Shown here: positions 14,477 to 16,706 of the stretch, in pieces
How positions within the stretch are numbered: the first letter of the stretch is position 1
How the letters are laid out: every line of letters starts with the position of its first letter
Assembly: GCA_045046905.1 (NCBI GenBank)
Contig: JASFYU010000189.1
Span: 1-16,706, forward strand
Reading direction: 5' to 3'
Length of the DNA: 16,706 nucleotides
From: JASFYU01 sp045046905
Lineage (GTDB): Bacteria > Bacteroidota > Bacteroidia > Flavobacteriales > Flavobacteriaceae
Translations under genes and position numbers: made by a program
The notes under the pieces: generated by a model
What the model was told of the DNA's origin: nothing
The model's input: the letters and a program-made list of their open reading frames with translations, nothing else
Databases searched by the model: none

Positions 14477-14577
14477 TTGAAGTAAACTACCTCGGCAAGC
14501 CTGCCTTTGCCGTCAGGCAGGCATCGGGGCACCTGCCTGCTGGCGTAGGCAGGTTAAACCCACTGGTGGGAATAAAA
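14477..14577 (+). repeat. REP-like intergenic element, copy B, with GC-rich palindromes
   Basis: A 101-base block 60 bases after the DUF6249-like gene opens with TTGAAGTAAACTACCTCG (14477-14494), one mismatch from copy A, and closes with GAATAAAA (14570-14577). Its interior is GC-rich unlike the surroundings: GCCTGCC pairs with GGCAGGC (14499-14505 with 14516-14522), ACCTGCCT with AGGCAGGT (14531-14538 with 14547-14554), and CCCAC with GTGGG (14559-14563 with 14566-14570). Confidence 0.6.
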
Positions 14578-14634
14578 ATTTCTTAAAATCAACTATACTG
14601 TTCGCAACACATAACCAAAACCGATTGATAGCAT

Positions 14635-14662
14635 AAAACCATCGTATTTTCACGATGGTTTT
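14635..14662 (+). terminator. Terminator hairpin just before the MOSC gene
   Basis: AAAACCATCGT (14635-14645) pairs perfectly with ACGATGGTTTT (14652-14662) over a 6-nt loop, followed by further Ts. It would end transcripts from the DUF6249-like gene. It finishes only 13 bases before the MOSC start, so that gene's promoter must be inside or very near it unless the hairpin works as an attenuator. Confidence 0.75.
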
Positions 14663-14675
14663 TTATCTTTAAGGG

Positions 14676-15308
14676 ATGAAAGTAATCTCGACCAATATTG
14701 GTAAGCCCACAACCTTTCTCTGGAACGGTAAGGAGGAACAGACCGGAATATTCAAACACCCCCTTGACGAACCATTGTTTTTAGGTAAGATTGATGTACT
14801 AAAAGATACTGTAATCGACCGAAAACATCATGCAGGCGAACACAAGGCTTGTTATTTGTTTTCAGCGAACCACTACCCATATTGGAAAAACCTCTACCCT
14901 GAACTGGAATGGGATTGGGGTATGTTCGGAGAGAATCTGACCATCGATGGGCTTGATGAATCACAAACACGTATTGGTGATATTTTTAAAATAGGAAATG
15001 CCATAGTTCAAGTCTCCCAACCACGAGAGCCTTGTTATAAATTAGGAATCCGTTTTAAAACGCAAGAGATAGTTAAAAGGTTTATTAATCATGGGCACCC
15101 CGGAACCTATGTACGAATACTTGAAGAAGGCACCACAGCAAAGGGTGATGCTGTTAAATTAATCCAAAAATCAGAGAACCCCTTGACCATAAAACAGTTC
15201 TATGAATTGCTGTATACCAAAAAAAAGAGTCTTGAAATCGTGCAACTTGCCATTACTAACTTTTCGCTTCCTGAATACAAAAGGAAACGCCTAGAAAAAT
15301 ATCTTTAA
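14676..15308 (+). CDS. MOSC domain-containing protein, YiiM-like
   Basis: A 210-residue protein with a MOSC beta-barrel and a C-terminal 3-alpha extension, as in E. coli YiiM. Typical segments are DRKHHAGEHKACYLFSANHY (48-67), WGMFGENLTIDGLDE (81-95), GDIFKIGNAIVQVSQPREPC (101-120) with the conserved Cys120 that carries sulfur or binds molybdenum cofactor in MOSC proteins, and HGHPGTYVRIL. The 3-alpha part is at about 168-210. YiiM contributes to detoxification of N-hydroxylated base analogues using molybdenum cofactor, a role that may apply here by family only. The start at 14676 gives the standard MKVISTNIGKPT. A near-consensus -7-like TATCTTTA (14664-14671) lies just upstream, which would make the mRNA nearly leaderless. 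Confidence 0.92.
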   Translation: MKVISTNIGKPTTFLWNGKEEQTGIFKHPLDEPLFLGKIDVLKDTVIDRKHHAGEHKACYLFSANHYPYWKNLYPELEWDWGMFGENLTIDGLDESQTRIGDIFKIGNAIVQVSQPREPCYKLGIRFKTQEIVKRFINHGHPGTYVRILEEGTTAKGDAVKLIQKSENPLTIKQFYELLYTKKKSLEIVQLAITNFSLPEYKRKRLEKYL

Positions 15309-15310
15309 CT

Positions 15311-15454
15311 ATGAGACTTCCATTTAAAAATCGGAAAATAAACAAGGCTATTTTGATTGACCTTTGTATACTGGCTTTTCAAGCCTGTACGGAAGAAGCT
15401 AAAGTGGCCCTGAAAGAATACCCACCTATCTCAAGTGTTTTTAATGCCTATTAA
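15311..15454 (+). CDS. Short lipoprotein-like ORF, possible 5' gene stub
   Basis: A 47-codon frame starts 2 bases after the MOSC stop (15308). The product has a basic N-terminus (MRLPFKNRKINK), a hydrophobic stretch AILIDLCILAFQAC with Cys26 as a possible lipobox cysteine, then TEEAKVALKEYPPISSVF before the stop at 15452. This looks like the start of a lipoprotein gene cut short; the same frame continues beyond the TAA as PEFDLISVYHLTSSSAA before another stop, with no recognisable match. It may be a decayed gene or a real tiny lipoprotein. Confidence 0.35.
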   Translation: MRLPFKNRKINKAILIDLCILAFQACTEEAKVALKEYPPISSVFNAY

Positions 15455-15578
15455 CCTGAGTTTGACCTAATCTCTGTTTACCATTTGACCTCATCTAGTG
15501 CAGCATAGGCTTCACAGTAACCGATTAGCCTCGGCACCTTCTCTCAAAGTATGGTACTGATCTTTTAGACCGTCTTGT

Positions 15579-16418
15579 CTACACCATTTTCAAAATACCA
15601 CGAACATAACCAACAGATTCTGAAAGTCCGTAAATAGCATGGTCACCGTCTTTTTCATATTCTAAGCCTAGAACACCCTCGTATTTAATTTCTTTCAGGG
15701 CTCGCATGATACTTGGAATATTCATTGAACCATGGCCCATTTCAATGTTCTTACCATTAGGTACTTGCTTATCTATATCCTTTATATGCACATCGAACAA
15801 ACGGTCCTTGTACTTTTTAAGCTCTTCGGCCGGATCGAGATTCAAACGAAAAGTATGGCCAGTATCTATGCACAGGCCAATACGACTATCTAAATTTTTT
15901 ATCCTGTCGTACACACTTTTAGGGGAAGGAAAAATATCATCTTCAGGACCATGATTATGTATGGCTAATTTTACATCTACTTTTTTTACTTTCTTTTCGA
16001 TAAGCGGTAATAATTCATGATGGGGAGAACCGATTATCATTTTCAGTCCGGCAGTTTTTGCATAATTGAAGTACTTTTCAACATCTTCAGGCGTTTTCAT
16101 CTTAATAACACCACCGCCATATAGGTTTATACCACGTGCTTTGACTTTATCACGAATATATTTAAGCTCTTTATCTGTTGATTCATACGGTAAATGATAA
16201 CTTTTAAGGGCCATATCTTTTATATTCAGCCTTTGAGCAATTTCAATAACCTCATCTAAACTATACTTTCGCAAGGTGTACGAGGCTAGACCAACCCTTA
16301 ATTCATGACCGTCAGCAACTATTTTTTCAGCTTTATTAGATCTGGTGAAAGATGTGGTTCCGACCGCTACGGCACCAAGACCCAATGTTCTTATAAAATT
16401 TTTTCTAGAGAAGTTCAT
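15579..16418 (-). CDS. Exported sugar phosphate isomerase/epimerase-type TIM-barrel protein
   Basis: A 279-residue AP-endonuclease-2-like TIM barrel. Metal-site and catalytic-type motifs are LAIHNHG (151-157), CIDTGH with Asp185 and His188 (183-188), DVHIKD with His211 (209-214) and GLEYE with Glu253 (251-255). Family members isomerise or epimerise sugars, inositol derivatives or hydroxypyruvate. The N-terminus (SRKNFIRTLGLGAVAVGTTSF) is an export signal similar to Tat signals, but has Arg-Lys where a twin Arg-Arg is expected, so Tat or Sec export is open. A periplasmic sugar-processing role fits similar proteins in marine Bacteroidota, but no polysaccharide-utilisation genes are adjacent here. 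It is the only gene read leftward in this part. Confidence 0.88.
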   Translation of the reverse strand: MNFSRKNFIRTLGLGAVAVGTTSFTRSNKAEKIVADGHELRVGLASYTLRKYSLDEVIEIAQRLNIKDMALKSYHLPYESTDKELKYIRDKVKARGINLYGGGVIKMKTPEDVEKYFNYAKTAGLKMIIGSPHHELLPLIEKKVKKVDVKLAIHNHGPEDDIFPSPKSVYDRIKNLDSRIGLCIDTGHTFRLNLDPAEELKKYKDRLFDVHIKDIDKQVPNGKNIEMGHGSMNIPSIMRALKEIKYEGVLGLEYEKDGDHAIYGLSESVGYVRGILKMV

Positions 16419-16670
16419 ATTATTTCGAAGCTTACCAATGAATACTCTTTAAAGGTACCATTTTTTCGACGCTATACTAGTTTATACAACAAAAGCACTA
16501 TCTATTGCCACAGCCAGTGGTCACCTTTTAGGGCCCAAGAGCACATTGGCTCAAGCCAAGTTACTCAAATTATCTTTTTGTTTGGGTGCTGTTGCGAGTA
16601 CTTTAAAGGGCAGCTACCTTCTGCATTTCTATTTAGATATCGGGGAGGGGGATAAACCTATTTGTAGAAA

Positions 16671-16706
16671 TAAAAAATCGGTTCTTAAAAAAGAACCGAT
16701 TTTTTA
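16671..16706. terminator. Symmetric intrinsic terminator at the window's right edge
   Basis: A perfect 16-bp stem (16671-16686 with 16691-16706) closes an AAAA loop; the core is ATCGGTTCTT paired with AAGAACCGAT, flanked by six As on one side and six Ts on the other. It can act on either strand and probably ends a gene to the right of the window on the minus strand. The 252 bases between it and the TIM-barrel start hold no supported gene. Confidence 0.85.

Noticed and set aside
14491..14556. CRISPR or tRNA origin for the GC-rich repeats in copy B
   Set aside because: There are no regular spacers or repeated units, and no cloverleaf can be formed; the pattern is short nested palindromes of a REP-like element.
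16305..16655. Plus-strand 116-codon open frame at the right end
   Set aside because: It overlaps the signal-peptide end of the TIM-barrel gene antisense and has a low-complexity, Cys/Phe/Arg-rich composition with no family resemblance.

Overview
The window is chromosomal DNA from a member of the Bacteroidota, most likely a marine flavobacterium of the Flavobacteriaceae (Zobellia/Maribacter-like; the genus is a guess). The evidence is the AT-rich composition, the near absence of Shine-Dalgarno sequences, several TAnnTTTG-type -7 promoter elements, and flavobacterial-type versions of CinA, HtpG, FabH and a lipoyl E2. Most of the window is housekeeping; no phage, insertion sequence, CRISPR array, tRNA or rRNA was seen.

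Layout. (1) 1-2940, minus strand: a tight operon of a DEDDh exonuclease with an ExoX_C-like tail, a fumarylacetoacetate-hydrolase-family enzyme, an orphan HPt phosphotransfer protein and CinA (3' end cut by the window edge), with a perfect TATCTTTG -7 element in front. (2) 3042-6434, minus strand: an uncharacterised exported, probably outer-membrane protein, an orphan lipoyl E2 acyltransferase whose HRxxDG motif reads HRVVNG, and RecR. (3) 6436-6777, plus strand: not listed as an open frame because it is broken, but readable in one frame as a decayed LytTR DNA-binding domain with two in-frame TGA codons. (4) 6874-8334: a sodium:solute symporter, followed by about 770 bases without an intact gene that hold a start-less minus-strand frame and a strong plus-strand terminator with no gene in front of it. 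(5) 9103-10665, minus strand: FabH followed by a PPOX-class flavin-fold protein. (6) 10875-12764, plus strand: HtpG, then a repeat element and a bidirectional terminator. (7) 12940-14416: an ECF sigma factor with an overlapping two-TM probable anti-sigma factor, divergent from a small three-TM protein. (8) 14477-15454: a second copy of the repeat element, a terminator hairpin, a YiiM-like MOSC protein and a 47-codon lipoprotein-like stub. (9) 15579-16418, minus strand: an exported TIM-barrel sugar isomerase/epimerase-type enzyme; the window ends in a strong symmetric terminator.

The best functional story is the sigma-factor locus. The 135-base divergent intergenic region carries two back-to-back copies of the same bipartite element, GTAACC-N16-sGTC, one facing the sigma gene and one facing the small membrane-protein gene. 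This predicts an autoregulated ECF regulon with the membrane protein as a direct target. The other non-routine observations are the LytTR relic and a pair of about 100-bp intergenic elements (12809-12904 and 14477-14577) that share their ends but differ in their internal palindromes.
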